Below are positions 37,901-48,313 of a stretch of 64,000 nucleotides of DNA, one piece after another. The notes below the pieces were generated by a model. It ran no database searches and had not been told where the DNA came from. It saw only the letters and a list, made by a program, of their open reading frames with translations. Position numbers and translations under genes: made by a program. Position 1 is the first letter of the stretch, and the number at the start of each line of letters is the position of its first letter. This DNA is from Brienomyrus brachyistius (taxonomy: Eukaryota; Chordata; Actinopteri; Osteoglossiformes; Mormyridae): positions 21,500,461 to 21,564,460 of the forward strand of contig NC_064548.1 of NCBI RefSeq assembly GCF_023856365.1, written 5' to 3'.

Positions 37901-40900
37901 CCACACATCACATGTGTGTATGCTGGTAAGTGCATGTCAGGGTGTGTGACCTGGGGAGCGGAATGTCATATAACAAACACTTCAAATGCAAAAACAGGTA
38001 TTTTGTCTAATAATATGAGCCTGATCTATTAAATCTGTGATTTTTAAAGACGACTGGGAAATTTTCCATTTTGATCACCTCCGCAGAAGAGTCAGTCATA
38101 GCTTGGCATGTCTGAGATGCGTTATCCTATCAGTTGAAATAACTGATGATGTCAAAGATTTCCCCACTTCCCCTTCAACTCGAATCTACAAAGACCAGCG
38201 GCAATGATAAAATGTTACTCTAGTTGCTACAAGTAAAGGACCAGAAGCATCACAAACTTTCTTGGCGTGTTGCTTGACAGAGCGTCAAGTGAGGTCCATT
38301 ATGACTGCATATTACTGACCCATTCATTAGTAAACAAAACTAGACTAATTCTCATTTAGGCTTTTTGCTCTCATTGATTTCATAAAGTCACACGCTGACT
38401 TTATGGTGCTTTATCATGCAAAAACACCTTGAAAAACCACCAAGTGTGCATTTCTGGAAAAATCCCACAGATATTATCAGAGGAAGACTAGCCCTGCAGC
38501 TGAAGCACAGCTCCGGAAATGTAACACTGCCCTACTGTTGCCTGACAGTTATGAAATTTGGCTGAAATCCTGATGCCTCATTTTAGCTACATTTACTACT
38601 TTTTATTCCTATTTTTGAATGTACAGGCAGGGAAGAAGCCAATATTGTAGTAATATATACATATCTTTCAAACATTCATATCTTAATCAGGCCTAAATTG
38701 AGCATTTGTGCCACTATTTTACCTCATTTTGCAAATAAAGGAACCCAAAAAGTCCTCAAATGAAACATTACAATTAGAAGTCACTGCTTACCTCGCATAC
38801 CAGCTTGCGACTTGGTGGTGATAGTATGTGATCAGTTCTTTTGCAGATTAACATAATGTTCCTGTTCTGCTCTATAGTGATAAATACCCCTTGCTAATAC
38901 TCACTCAGCAGGCTTAAAGCAAACTTCTGAATTGAAGACACAAACCGGGGCATATTAGGATAAAATGAACCAAGCCCTTTAAAAATGTATGATCTTCCAC
39001 AGCTGCACCTCACCTGGCCACAGTCTGTACAATATAAAGCAGCAGCACTATTTTCTATGACGACATTTACCTAGAAAGTGAATTCTTTTGATGGCAGCTT
39101 CCTGTTGCTGTTTCCAACAGCCCCTCTAGCAGCTAGAAAATGGCTAAAACCACAGACGCAGAAATGAAATACAAAACCTGTTCGGGTGGAGATTACAGGG
39201 TTACAGTAGTTGATGTCTGACCCTGGATTGTGATGCAGTGTAATCGGCTCGGGATGCTGGGATTCTCCGACACGCAGTCCCACCAGGCTGCAGCGTTTCT
39301 CAGGCCAAAGCCTTAATCTAGGCTGAGCTGGCTGGGATGACCATTCGCCAGTGACAAGCCCGAATGCCACAAGCAACGGGCGGGAGGCCAAGGCATGAAA
39401 ATGCAGTAAACAGCCTGCAGATTTAGTTGGCACTGAAAATGGTGGTCAGCAGCTTATAATGCTATACGGTGTTATGTAAATAGGAGAGCGCAAGCTGGTT
39501 AGGTACCTGCATTCATTTCTCAGAAGGTGCAGTTCTAAGCACCATAGGTGACCTCCTGAAGTGCCCCAATTGTGTGGGTAGGATTTTAAATGCTCTGGAA
39601 AAAGCGTCGGGCAAGCAAAGGACAAGCTAGACTAAACAGAGAAAACACCCAATTCAAATCTAGGAGCCTCCTGCAGTCTCTGGATTTAATCATCACCATC
39701 ACCTACCAGTTTACTGAAAGCATGTACAACTACCCACCGGCATTTTTAAAAGGCAGGGGGTAGATTTAGTAAATCACCTCTTAATCCTTCGTTAAATGCT
39801 AAACTGTTAAGAAAAGAATCACCTTCGTGCATGTTTTAGTATTTAACATAATAATAATCAGTCCAATTTCTACAGTAGTTCATCAAGGAAAATAAGGACA
39901 GCAATCTGGACAGTGTACATGTTCAGGATTAAGCGTGAATATAACAATCCCGACTGTTGTATTTGGTGACCTGTGGTCCATACCCAACAAACAGGTCAAT
40001 AAATAAATACCATGCAATCTATCAATGGCGAAACCGTCATCATGGCTGTCAGTTATAAGGGGAAGTCCCCGTATAATAGCAACGTGGGGAGTAGCTGAGC
40101 CGGACTGCGGCAGCGTTTCCCACCCTAATTATCAGGGTAGAAGGAATGACGTTTCATCCACAGGATTAACACGCAGACCAGTTCACACACCTATACGGTG
40201 TAAATGTAGAATTGTCCGCTAATGTTTGATACACACACACACAAGCCCACAGACTGGGACACAGAGGGCACACACTACACCTACTGATGGAAACCACCGA
40301 TCACTTACGAATTTATTATACAGGAGAGTGCGGCCGACTTAAGCAAAGACATATAAATAAAAAACAATGTGTAGGCAGTCACCTCTACAACAAGGGAGGA
40401 GCGACCCCCACGCCGAGACCCCTAAACGGAAAGTGCAATGCGTGCAAAGCGCCGGCTTCACAAAAGCTTAAGCTCATTAAAAAGGTTTATTTCCTTTCAT
40501 AATCGTCCGTTTTACTCCCTCCTTTGATCGTTTCTATCACAAATATCCAGAACGGAGATAATTTCTAAACAGTTTATTTTTAAATAGTGATGCAATTTTT
40601 GTTTTCCGTGCTACAACGTATCACTGGGTTTTCATAAGGGCAAGCCTAGCCATAAGGGGCCGGCACAGCGTCCACGCCGAAAGTCGCGGGTGTTCTCAGG
40701 CTGCTGGTGGCCTTCCCCTTCCATCCCCACATAACTACTTTGAAGGTGTTTGATCCGATAATTGTAACCGATCACCTTTTGTGTTCTCTGAAAGAGCAGC
40801 GGAAAGGCTCCGAAACGAAGCCGGACGAAGCGGCACCTCCGCCGGACTGATTCACTCACTCACCTCCCGGGCTATAAGATTCAACGCGTCGTCCTCGGCC

Positions 40901-40953
40901 GTCAGTCTCTCCCTGTTGGGCATCCTCTTCCTTCCAGTGTCCTGGGTTCCCAT
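16650..40953 (-). CDS. lrrfip1: LRRFIP1, leucine-rich-repeat flightless-interacting protein 1
   Basis: LRRFIP1 is a coiled-coil protein that binds Flightless-I. In mammals it is also a transcriptional repressor (GCF2) and a nucleic-acid sensor acting through beta-catenin. Shared exons on the minus strand: 40864-40953 (ATG), 32993-33079, 30363-30410, 29219-29263, 29022-29072, 28640-28672, 28037-28147, 26891-27061, 26626-26718, 26331-26423, 25554-25646 and 24907-25048. The last exon ends in phase 1. It then joins either the long terminal exon 21394-23987 (about 1216 residues) or five coiled-coil exons 17806-17855, 17591-17705, 17112-17191, 16851-16955 and 16650-16760 (about 505 residues). Diagnostic blocks include [60 protein letters not shown] and [25 protein letters not shown]2 is excluded because the long exon ends in [11 protein letters not shown], like human LRRFIP1 (KGKSKEDCTMS). 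Two small human exons (IYQVQK, and the ELNELKDQ block) were not found. Confidence 0.95.
16771..16796. repeat. Poly-G run (26 bases)
   Basis: An uninterrupted G26 on the plus strand, so C26 on the LRRFIP1 transcript, lies ten bases upstream of the terminal coiled-coil exon (start 16760). It forms the whole polypyrimidine tract. Confidence 0.9.
17806..17855 (-). CDS. lrrfip1: LRRFIP1 alternative tail, exon a
   Basis: With the phase-1 G of the upstream exon it encodes [17 protein letters not shown], matching human RLRKLIDERECLLEQ. It is the first exon of the short, coiled-coil C-terminus. Confidence 0.92.
19184..19227. repeat. (AAT)n microsatellite
   Basis: AATAATAAT repeats of more than ten units lead into CAACAACGATACTTTATTGA, a common context for SINE/LINE ends. 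Confidence 0.85.
19917..19952. repeat. Poly-A run (36 bases)
   Basis: An uninterrupted A tract within non-coding DNA downstream of the long LRRFIP1 exon. It may be a retroelement tail, but no element body was recognised beside it. Confidence 0.85.
21394..23987 (-). CDS. lrrfip1: LRRFIP1 long terminal exon (GCF2-type acidic tail)
   Basis: A single uninterrupted exon of about 864 codons begins [15 protein letters not shown], is overwhelmingly Glu/Ser/Asp-rich, and ends [13 protein letters not shown] before the stop. A lysine cluster ([16 protein letters not shown]) lies at about 22962-23010, like the KKTKNKKKKNKKKK cluster of the human long isoform. The acceptor used is CAG with first base 23987. 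The frame stays open ten codons further into the intron, up to a poly-A/T run at 24003-24021. The exon is expected to be disordered. It lies inside the intron removed in the coiled-coil isoform. Confidence 0.92.
26298..26312. repeat. Poly-G run
   Basis: A run of about 15 G lies just below the LRRFIP1 exon 26331-26423, on the donor side. Confidence 0.8.
27350..27500. mobile_element. Fragmented hAT-like MITE ends
   Basis: The segments GGACCGGAGTTGGGCATCCC and TTTTTACTCCCTCCCAGCT match ends and inner parts of the CAGGGGT...ACTCCG and CAGAATTTCCCAGTCTGGTC families elsewhere in the window. The copy is rearranged. Confidence 0.45.
27805..27857. repeat. Short 19-bp tandem repeat, 3 copies
   Basis: GCCCAGTCGGCATTGCCCC occurs twice, followed by a diverged third copy, in an LRRFIP1 intron. 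Confidence 0.8.
28232..28361. mobile_element. Small palindromic hAT-like MITE
   Basis: CAGGGGTCTCCAACTCCG at the left is mirrored by CGGAGTTGGAGATCCCTG at the right. The element is 130 bp, with no ORF and no convincing 8-bp target duplication. It lies in the LRRFIP1 intron between 28147 and 28640. Confidence 0.75.
31603..31725. mobile_element. Palindromic MITE, 123 bp
   Basis: CAGAATTTCCCAGTCTGGTC is mirrored by GACCAGACTGGGAAACACTG, and an inner TTGCTCCCTCCCAGCTCCTA mirrors TAGGAGCAAAAACGTGG. It would fold into one long hairpin. It lies in an LRRFIP1 intron, with no clear target duplication. Confidence 0.75.
32993..33079 (-). CDS. lrrfip1: LRRFIP1 exon 2, Arg/Ala/Glu-rich helix
   Basis: It encodes [20 protein letters not shown] and then KELEWQQNE (29 codons, phase 0/0), the most conserved segment of the LRRFIP family. 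It is the common acceptor for both alternative first exons. Confidence 0.95.
33080..40863. other. LRRFIP1 intron 1
   Basis: About 7.8 kb of mostly AT-rich DNA. Apart from the alternative first exon at 34639-34671, no exon was recognised. A C-rich TGTAACCCCC fragment at about 35400-35460 resembles one at about 45238-45255. The 37200-37930 stretch has longer ORFs on both strands but no family match. Confidence 0.45.
34639..34671 (-). CDS. lrrfip1: LRRFIP1 alternative first coding exon
   Basis: ATG at 34671 opens [11 protein letters not shown] and ends at a GTGAGA donor in phase 0. It can splice directly onto the exon at 32993-33079 to give [21 protein letters not shown]. Human LRRFIP1 uses an equivalent short alternative start before the same [14 protein letters not shown] exon. 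Its 5' UTR and promoter would lie between about 34672 and 35050. Confidence 0.75.
40864..40953 (-). CDS. lrrfip1: LRRFIP1 first coding exon (distal promoter)
   Basis: This exon has 30 codons from the ATG at 40953, [20 protein letters not shown] and onward to LNLIARE, before a GTGAGT donor. This is the N-terminus shared by LRRFIP1 and LRRFIP2 long forms. It joins in phase 0 to the [14 protein letters not shown] exon at 32993-33079. Confidence 0.92.
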
Positions 40954-41720
40954 TTTTGGATTTTTCTCATGTATTTCTCGCCGGTTTGGTGTGTGAAAAA
41001 GCAAATCGGAAATGCTGGGAAAATGGCAGACGCAAAATTCAAATAAAACGAAGCAGACGCGCACAGGACGTGACTGTAAGAAATTCACTGGTAATAAAAA
41101 TCAGAAGAAAGTACATATCATGCGATCTGATCCGGGAGCTTATGCAATAAGAAATAATGGTCATGTAACTGGGCACTGAGTACTGTCACTCTAGCGCATC
41201 CGACAGATGTCTTCCTGGGTTTGCCGTCTTTCTTTTCCGAGTACAATTTGTTAACGTAACAAATATGTTGACATTGTACATCATTTCTAAGCAGATCTGC
41301 TTCGCACACACCGCATTTTGATCTCACTAAATAATAAATAAAGGCGATTTATCCGTCCCTAAAGCGACTTTGGCTGGGAAATCCGCCATTAAATTTACCC
41401 AAAAGGTACAACCTATGCAGTAAAAAGAAAAAACACAGCAAAAGGGCAACCGTACCGGCCTGAATGAAGAACCAGCCGCTACCGTCCGCTTACAGTCAGC
41501 GCCGCGCCGTCCGCCCGGAGACACATATACGGAGTTAAATGGAGCCGCCGCCAGAAAAGTTGCATCGGGGTTTGAAAGCGCGTCAGCTCCGGATGAAGGA
41601 CGCACAGCAGATGAACACACGTTCCGGGGTACAGCCCATATCTTGAGTCTTCTCCGCAGCGGGACCCGATGCTGCTGTACCCTGGACGCTATATTTAATG
41701 GCGAGCGCCGGGCGCTTTAA
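40954..41720 (-). promoter_or_regulatory. Likely LRRFIP1 distal promoter and 5' UTR
   Basis: This region is upstream of the first ATG. It is locally GC-richer and CpG-dense (about 41450-41720: GCCGCGCCGTCCGC, GCGAGCGCCGGGCGC) against an AT-rich background, as expected of a vertebrate CpG-island promoter. No transcription start was fixed. Confidence 0.45.
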
Positions 41721-42236
41721 GAGAGTCCCCCGACTAGCCCCGGAGCTGCTCTGCTTGCTCTGATCGCAAGCAGATATTGTGTTATTTCTTTAATATGCGT
41801 CATCGCCCCGTTTAAAGCCGCTTCTGTGCAATGTCAAGTCCCCCCTCCCAACCTACATTACTTTTTTTATTGATTCGATCCTCTAATGCAATCGGTGCGA
41901 AATAAACCGTTATTGTTCATAAAATGTAATTAGTATGTTAAGTGGGGCTACTTTGCGGTTATCGACGTTATTGGTATGAGAGGGGTAGAACAGCGCCAGG
42001 AGCTCTGCTATTATAAACTACCAAACATGGTCATGTTACAGGCCTGCCGATCCGGGTCCCCCCTCCCTGCGCGTCGTCTAACCACGTTTGCATGTTTGCC
42101 GGCTGCCAGGCAGTCAAAATTAGCCTATCATTATATAGGCGTGGGTCCTGGGGGGATAGGAGGGTTCAGATCGCCATTAAAAAGTGGGAAATGGGGGTTC
42201 CGATTAATTTATTTAGCTTTATCTCTGCCAGTCTCT

Positions 42237-42240
42237 CTCT

Positions 42241-42275
<35 letters not shown>
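42237..42275. repeat. (CT)n microsatellite
   Basis: A near-pure CT dinucleotide run upstream of the LRRFIP1 distal promoter. Confidence 0.85.
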
Positions 42276-42279
<4 letters not shown>

Positions 42280-44143
42280 CTTGACAGATTATTTGGGGTA
42301 TGTCTCTTGCACACGTACTACCCCGTTATTTGAGAAAATGCATTGTTTAAAAAGAAAGAAAAACGATATTGGAAGACCAGACACGCCAAATGAAAAAAAC
42401 AGCATTATTACTTTATGGACAATAATAATAGTAACCTGAGCAAGGTTTATTTTTTGTGAGAGAAGACTGGAATTTACTCAGTTTAACAAAATCATTATTA
42501 AGACTTATGGTAATGTTTGCTTGGGAAAAAAATCACCCACATGACCCAGGTAAACTTGCATATATTTTCATTTCCTCTCTAAGTTAATATATTGCAAATA
42601 AACGTCTGTTTGTGGTACTGCCATCCCTCCAGTGCCTCTGCGCCATCAAGCCGATGCCTGCGTCCACACATAAGAATGACAGTCACAACCCCACCGTCCT
42701 TGAGAACGCTGCAGCAACTGTGATGCATTCAGTCCACATGCGATTCCGTCTTGCAGCTGGCTGATGCGGGCGCAGTGATGCGCAACGCCCCTCTCAGTTT
42801 CACCACTGTAAACACTGCCGTCACTCAGCCCCTGCCGTTTCCTAACAATGCCAACATTTATGTTACCCGACCCAGCAGAGGAGGGGGGGCAGGGTTTGCA
42901 GGGATATCTGTCCCTATGCCTGTTATGACAGGGAACCCACTGTAAAATTTACCACCCCCCCCCCCCTTTTCATAACAGACGATCATGCATAATTGATGCA
43001 AAATGTACAGGATCCAACATGTAACAATTTGCCCTTGCTGTGTCCCTGGCCTACCTGCTTAGGTACACACCCCATCCAAGACGTGTGGTCAGCCAAGGCC
43101 CCAAGCCACTTCCCCTATGAAATCAGAACCGTCCAGTTAAAATGAGCCTGGAATCACTCCTGGAGAGTTTACTGTGGTCCTGCGTGAAAGGCAGTTAAAA
43201 TGACACACCAAAGCTATCCCAGCAATGCTAACATAAAACAGCTGTCTGTATGAATGGGCAGCTGTCATCAGTTCCCCTTCGGTCACCCAACTGAACTTCT
43301 TGACCTTGAGAGCACCTACCAACAGACATCTGCGGTGACTCTTGTGGTCTCTGGCCCTCGTTTACAATGACCAGAAGTAGGTGCCAAAGCTTGTCATTCA
43401 TACTTCAGGCCATATTTCTTAAACTGGCATTTCCCTGTGCCATCAACCCTGGCAGTGGGTCCACAGTCGATCCTGAGGGACAGGAAAGTTAAGAATCTTC
43501 AGACAGCATTACATGTTAACCAGATGCATAAGTGAGTCACCAGGGATGATGTTGAATGGATAAGGAGTCCAATGCCAGTGGCTTTAACTGGAAATGTGTA
43601 ACACTGCAGTTAAAGCAGACATACAGTAACCCACGAGGGACATTTTCAAATAGACTGCTATTAAGCGCTCAGTAACATGTCCCTCCATGGTATGCATTAT
43701 ACTCTAATCATGGAATGTGTTTTTTCCATTAGTTTTAATTACTTTAAATAATGTCAGTAATGCAAATTGTTGTGATATGGTAACTCCGTAGCACAGTATA
43801 AAATGATAAAAAAAAAGTAGTTCTTCTTGGAAATGATCGATTCTATTCTAATTAAATGTGAATATCTGTAATAGATTGATATGGTTGTACACTTGGAACT
43901 CGAATAAAGCAAAAAATCAATTAAATGAAATAAAATAAAACAGGAACTTTAGAAACCTTTGCACCTTGCCGCTTGGCAGAAAACACTGGTTTTAATTCAT
44001 GCGGTGATGTCACGCGATGAAGACTGTGATTGGTTAAAGAAGTGAAACACAAGCCCCTCCCTTGTTGGCCCAGGGAGGCATTGAACTCTGCAAAATCAGG
44101 ACGTGCTTGGCAAATTTTACTACCTGAATACGTGCCTGGTAGG

Positions 44144-44455
44144 CAGGGATGGATTACGGACCGGGCCAGCGGGGCCACTGCCCAGGGGCCCTTGGGGTGC
44201 AGGGGGCCCGTGGGGCCCCTAGCCCAAAACAATTTGCAACGCTTATCAACAATGTCTTTTCGTTTGTCTATTTTAGAGGGCCTACATTCTTTGATCCTCT
44301 GCCTACAAGGGCTCCTGACCCTATAGGGAGGGTGTTTGGCTGCCAAGGGCCCTTGAATTGTGGTGGTTGTGGTGGTGGTGCTGGTAGTGGTGGGGGGGGG
44401 GGGGCCCTCGCGAACGTTTTGCCCAGGGGCCCACACAACCCATAATCCGTCCCTG
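44144..44455. mobile_element. Non-autonomous hAT-like element with 8-bp duplication
   Basis: Ends CAGGGATGGATTACGG and CATAATCCGTCCCTG are inverted repeats. Flanks CTGGTAGG (44136-44143) and CTTGTAGG (44456-44463) are a 7-of-8 target duplication, the length typical of hAT transposons. The element is 312 bp, very G/C-rich, with a GGT-repeat and a G run near 44390. It contains no transposase. Confidence 0.85.
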
Positions 44456-44831
44456 CTTGTAGGAAGCAAACATTTCAGGGGGGTGGTTCAGTTCCATTGT
44501 GGTACAGAATTGCCACATGATAACATTCATATTTTCTTATGTACTGTCAAGCTATGTTAGTTAAAGCTCATGTATGAACAGCAAAATCTATCTAATTTAA
44601 CAGATATGCAGCAAATAAAGCCATATGTAGAGAAATGTACAAAAATCCGTTTAATGTGTGGCACATTAACGTTTGTCTTCTTTCTAAGAATGTCCTTTGA
44701 TATTAAAAGACCAGACACTTGGCTACCTTACGGCTCAGCCTTTTCATTCCAGCACATTGCTATGTTGTACTTTTCTTCTGAATAATGAAAAATTGAAGTG
44801 AAATATGCTGCAAAACGGCAAAACCGTAGAT

Positions 44832-44998
44832 CAGGCTTCCCCAGCTCGGGTCCTAGAGGGCCAGTCTGCAACACAGTTTGCAGATTTCCCTGCTCAAACG
44901 GACCTTACTCAAACTCGCCAGCTAGTTGGCTGGTTTGTTAGCTGGTGCGTTTCAGCAGGCAAATCTAGGCCCTCTAGGACCGGACCTGGGGAACCCTG
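44832..44998. mobile_element. Palindromic hAT-like MITE
   Basis: CAGGCTTCCCCAGCTCGGGTC is mirrored by a right end reading GACCGGACCTGGGGAACCCTG, and CTAGAGGGCC is mirrored by GGCCCTCTAG. Flanks CCGTAGAT and CCATAGCG agree at 5 of 8 positions, a possible decayed duplication. Confidence 0.75.
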
Positions 44999-45372
44999 CC
45001 ATAGCGGGACACACCAAAACCAGAACTGACTTAGAAATGGAAGTTTAAATGGTTAAATTAACACCAGCTGTAGATATAATTGTCCATTCATTGTGAGGAG
45101 GAACTTGAAGGTAAACTTTATCCAGTAACCGTTTGCTTTGTTATCAGGCATCAGGGTGTTTTTAGGTTGAAGAGGTTACAGGAAAATGCCTTTTTCATAG
45201 GTACTCTATGGGCCTAAATTATGGGTGGGGTGTGGGGGTTGTAACCCCCCCCCCAATGCTCAGCTCAAAGTTATGCCCTTGCTTTTCCAGCCAATGGCTT
45301 CATTATTTGGGACCATTTGTAAAATCCCTACACTGTTTGCCAGTGTGTTTGCATGTGGTCTTGATGCTGCGA

Positions 45373-45500
45373 TTGGGAGGCACAGTGGCACTTCCTTACA
45401 TCAGTGATACAGGTTCGAATTCCTCTGTTCCCTCAGTTTGCATGTTCTCCCAGTCACATGGGTGTTTCTCTACAATCAAACGACTCAGAAGTAGGCTCAT
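45373..45500 (+). repeat. tRNA-derived SINE fragment
   Basis: GGGAGGCACAGTGGCAC, a B-box-like GGTTCGAATTCC, and CAGTTTGCATGTTCTCCCAG follow in the order seen in widespread teleost tRNA-derived SINEs. The tail is missing. Confidence 0.65.
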
Positions 45501-47397
45501 TTGTGTTTTTAAATTGCCCATTTTGTGTGTGGAACCTAGCGGTAGAATAGCAATCCCGTTCAAGCCCACAGAAGCGCTGTCTGGGATTAGCATTTGGGAA
45601 GTGAAACGAGGGGTATTAAGATAAAAAAATGCTAACAGTATGAATCAGTAAAACATATTTTGACATTTATTTGGAAAATATCTAAATCTATTTCGCAGGA
45701 CAGCATGAAGGAAGCCGCTACTGAGTAAACAACATCTAAAGACACCTGTAAGGAAAAAGCACCTAAACAGCCCTTCATGGAACCTTGTTCTGAGGAGGCT
45801 AAATGGTAACTTTTGTTTTAAATGTGACCTGTTCCATTTGGCAGGGATCCCAAGGGCTATGGCTCAACCTCCACCAGCCCTACACCCAAGCATTGTGTTG
45901 GTATTATTATGTTGTAGAAATGCCTTTCCTTGGCAGAGTAAGAATTGAAGGAAATGGGGCAAAATCGAAGCCTTTGCTACAATTAAACCACTATGGGGCT
46001 GATGAAAACTTCTGTAATCTCATTGGATAGAAGGACAATGGTGCAAAGCTCAAGATCAAGACTACAGTGGAGTGACCAATCAAAATAAATCCATCCCAGC
46101 TGATATAGAGACCGTTGGCACTCTCTTAAACTGTCAGTTTTTAAGCTGTAAATACATGGGAATGGTCGTCTTGGGTCAGATGACTCTATCATGGTCAACC
46201 AGAAATAATCAGATTATTTTCCTGAGTGCAGAAACAAATGATGATGTTTATGAACTCATTAGACTGAATTATGGATGTTTTTAAAGCCTCAACCACAATA
46301 AACTATACCAGATTAACAAAAGAAAAACGACATGACATCATTTCCATGATGTTAAATCGCGATAAAACTGTGCGCCTAAAAAGCCTTTGAAACTTGTTGA
46401 AAGAATTTTGAACAAATTTCTGCAACTCCATAAATAGTAATGCAACGTCTATGTGAGACAACCCGCCGAGATAATCCTTTAAATGTACATGAAAACAATT
46501 CCTGATTGGCCAACGATTGCGTATTTCCTGTTTTATGTGTGAGTAAACTCGACTCTCAGTCTAAATAGAGCATTCCGTGACATTCTGGTATATCATGTTG
46601 AAGTTTTTATAATTTTTTTTTTAAATCTTATTTTTATAATTATTTGTTAATCTATTTTCTTTGGGCTGAGCTGCGGGAAACCTTGTTTGACTATTTCATT
46701 GTGGAGAGAAAACCCTGTTTAAGTTTGATCTGATTATTTCGACAAAGCCAATAAATCAACAATGGATTGTGAGTATATAGCCAAGTACTGTGCTAGGACT
46801 ACAACTTGTATTGTTGTAAACATGGATTATCTATAGATGTTTTAAAGGATTCTCTTGAAAGCTGTTAACTGAGTTGTCCTCAAGAACACTCTATATTCTG
46901 AAGATATCTTTTTGTAGAATTAGCTCAAACTTAAACTTAAACGGCAAAACCCATCAATTAAAGGAAATATAAAGTTTAAAAACAACACAAATGGTTTCGC
47001 CTGCTTAAGAGCAAACACCCAAAACCTCAAATGACCGCAGTCTGCCGGCCAAAAAAAGAACCGGAATTCCGAGTGGGGGTACGTCTCCTTTTCCAAATCC
47101 CATAAATGACAGCTGTCTAGGGAAAAAGAACTTAGGCAAAGCAGGAAGGGAACCAGCAGGATCTATCATCACCGCTGGGGCTTCTGAGAGAAGCATAAAT
47201 CACAGAATAACTATATGAAACACGTAAAATAATACAAGCAAACTGTTTGTAGACACAGCAGTGACACTGTGCCCCTAACTCTGTGGTGGTTGTTATAACC
47301 ATTCAGGAATTTTAAGACAGGTAGTACAAAATCCATCAGACAGAAAAAAATCTGTTTGCTTTTCAGTAGTACAAGATTAACTTTCAAACGTAATTTT

Positions 47398-47491
47398 GCG
47401 ATGGACTGGCATCCTATCAAGCATGTACACCAGCCTTGTGCCCTTTGCTGACCTGGATGAGAGGTTAGAAGATGGATGGATGGATGGATAA
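47398..47491 (+). repeat. SINE tail with (ATGG)n
   Basis: GGACTGGCATCCTATCAAGC leads through a CTTGTGCCC motif to GAAGATGGATGGATGGATGG, the same 3' end as at 2996 and 55457. Confidence 0.75.
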
Positions 47492-47699
47492 AATATTCCC
47501 AAACAGCATTCAGGTCTCTGAAATACTTAGCATACACTAGAGTAAAAATGTCCACTGAGATGAGAGGGACAAATATCCAGTCATCTATGGTGAGGAACAG
47601 CTGTGTGGTTATGATGGTAGACTGGAGAAGCAAGAACTGATATGGATCCCTTTACAATGAAAGAAATCAGGCAATAATTTGCTGATACAACACTGCATT

Positions 47700-48313
47700 T
47701 AAAGAGTAAACACTGCAGACATCACCCCATCATTTGCAGATTAAACACTGCAGACATTATCAATAAATCAAATTTTATTTATAGAGCACATTTATCATCA
47801 CATCATTTGCAGATTAAACACTAAGGACTGTCCCATTATTTACAGATTAAACACTGCAGGCATCATCTCATTATTTACAGATTAAACATTGCAGACATCA
47901 CCCCATCATTTGCAAATTAAACGCTGCAGACATCATGAATCAATCAAATTTATATTTTGATTTATAGAGCAAATTTATCATCACATCATTTGCAGATTAA
48001 ATACTGCAGGCATCATCCCATTATTTACAGATTAAACACTGCAGGCATCATCCCATCATTCACAGATTAAACACTGCAGGCATCATCCCATCATTTACAG
48101 ATTAAATACTATAAGGACTATCCCATCATTCACAGATTAAACACTGCAGACATCACCCCATCATTTGCAGATTAAACACTGCAGGCATCATCCCATTATT
48201 TACAGATTAAACATTGCAGGCATCATCCCATCATTTACAGATTAAATACTATAAGGACTATCTCATCATTCACAGATTAAACACTGCAGGCATCATCCCA
48301 TCATTTACAGATT
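47700..48313. repeat. 35-bp minisatellite with higher-order pattern, about 16 units
   Basis: Units read ACAGATTAAACACTGCAGGC followed by ATCATCCCATCATTT, with G/A, C/T and T/A variants. A separate AT-rich block (AATCAAATTT...TTTATAGAGCA) interrupts the array twice, near 47765 and 47943, each time followed by the same TTATCATCACATCATTTGCA, which points to duplication of a multi-unit segment. Confidence 0.9.

Noticed and set aside
37606..37935. About 107-codon ORFs on both strands
   Set aside because: Both strands are open over the same stretch, no protein family was recognised, and it lies in LRRFIP1 intron 1.
43921..44469. 182-codon minus-strand ORF
   Set aside because: Most of it covers the GC-rich hAT-like element; the composition (Thr/Pro runs from GGT repeats) explains the open frame.
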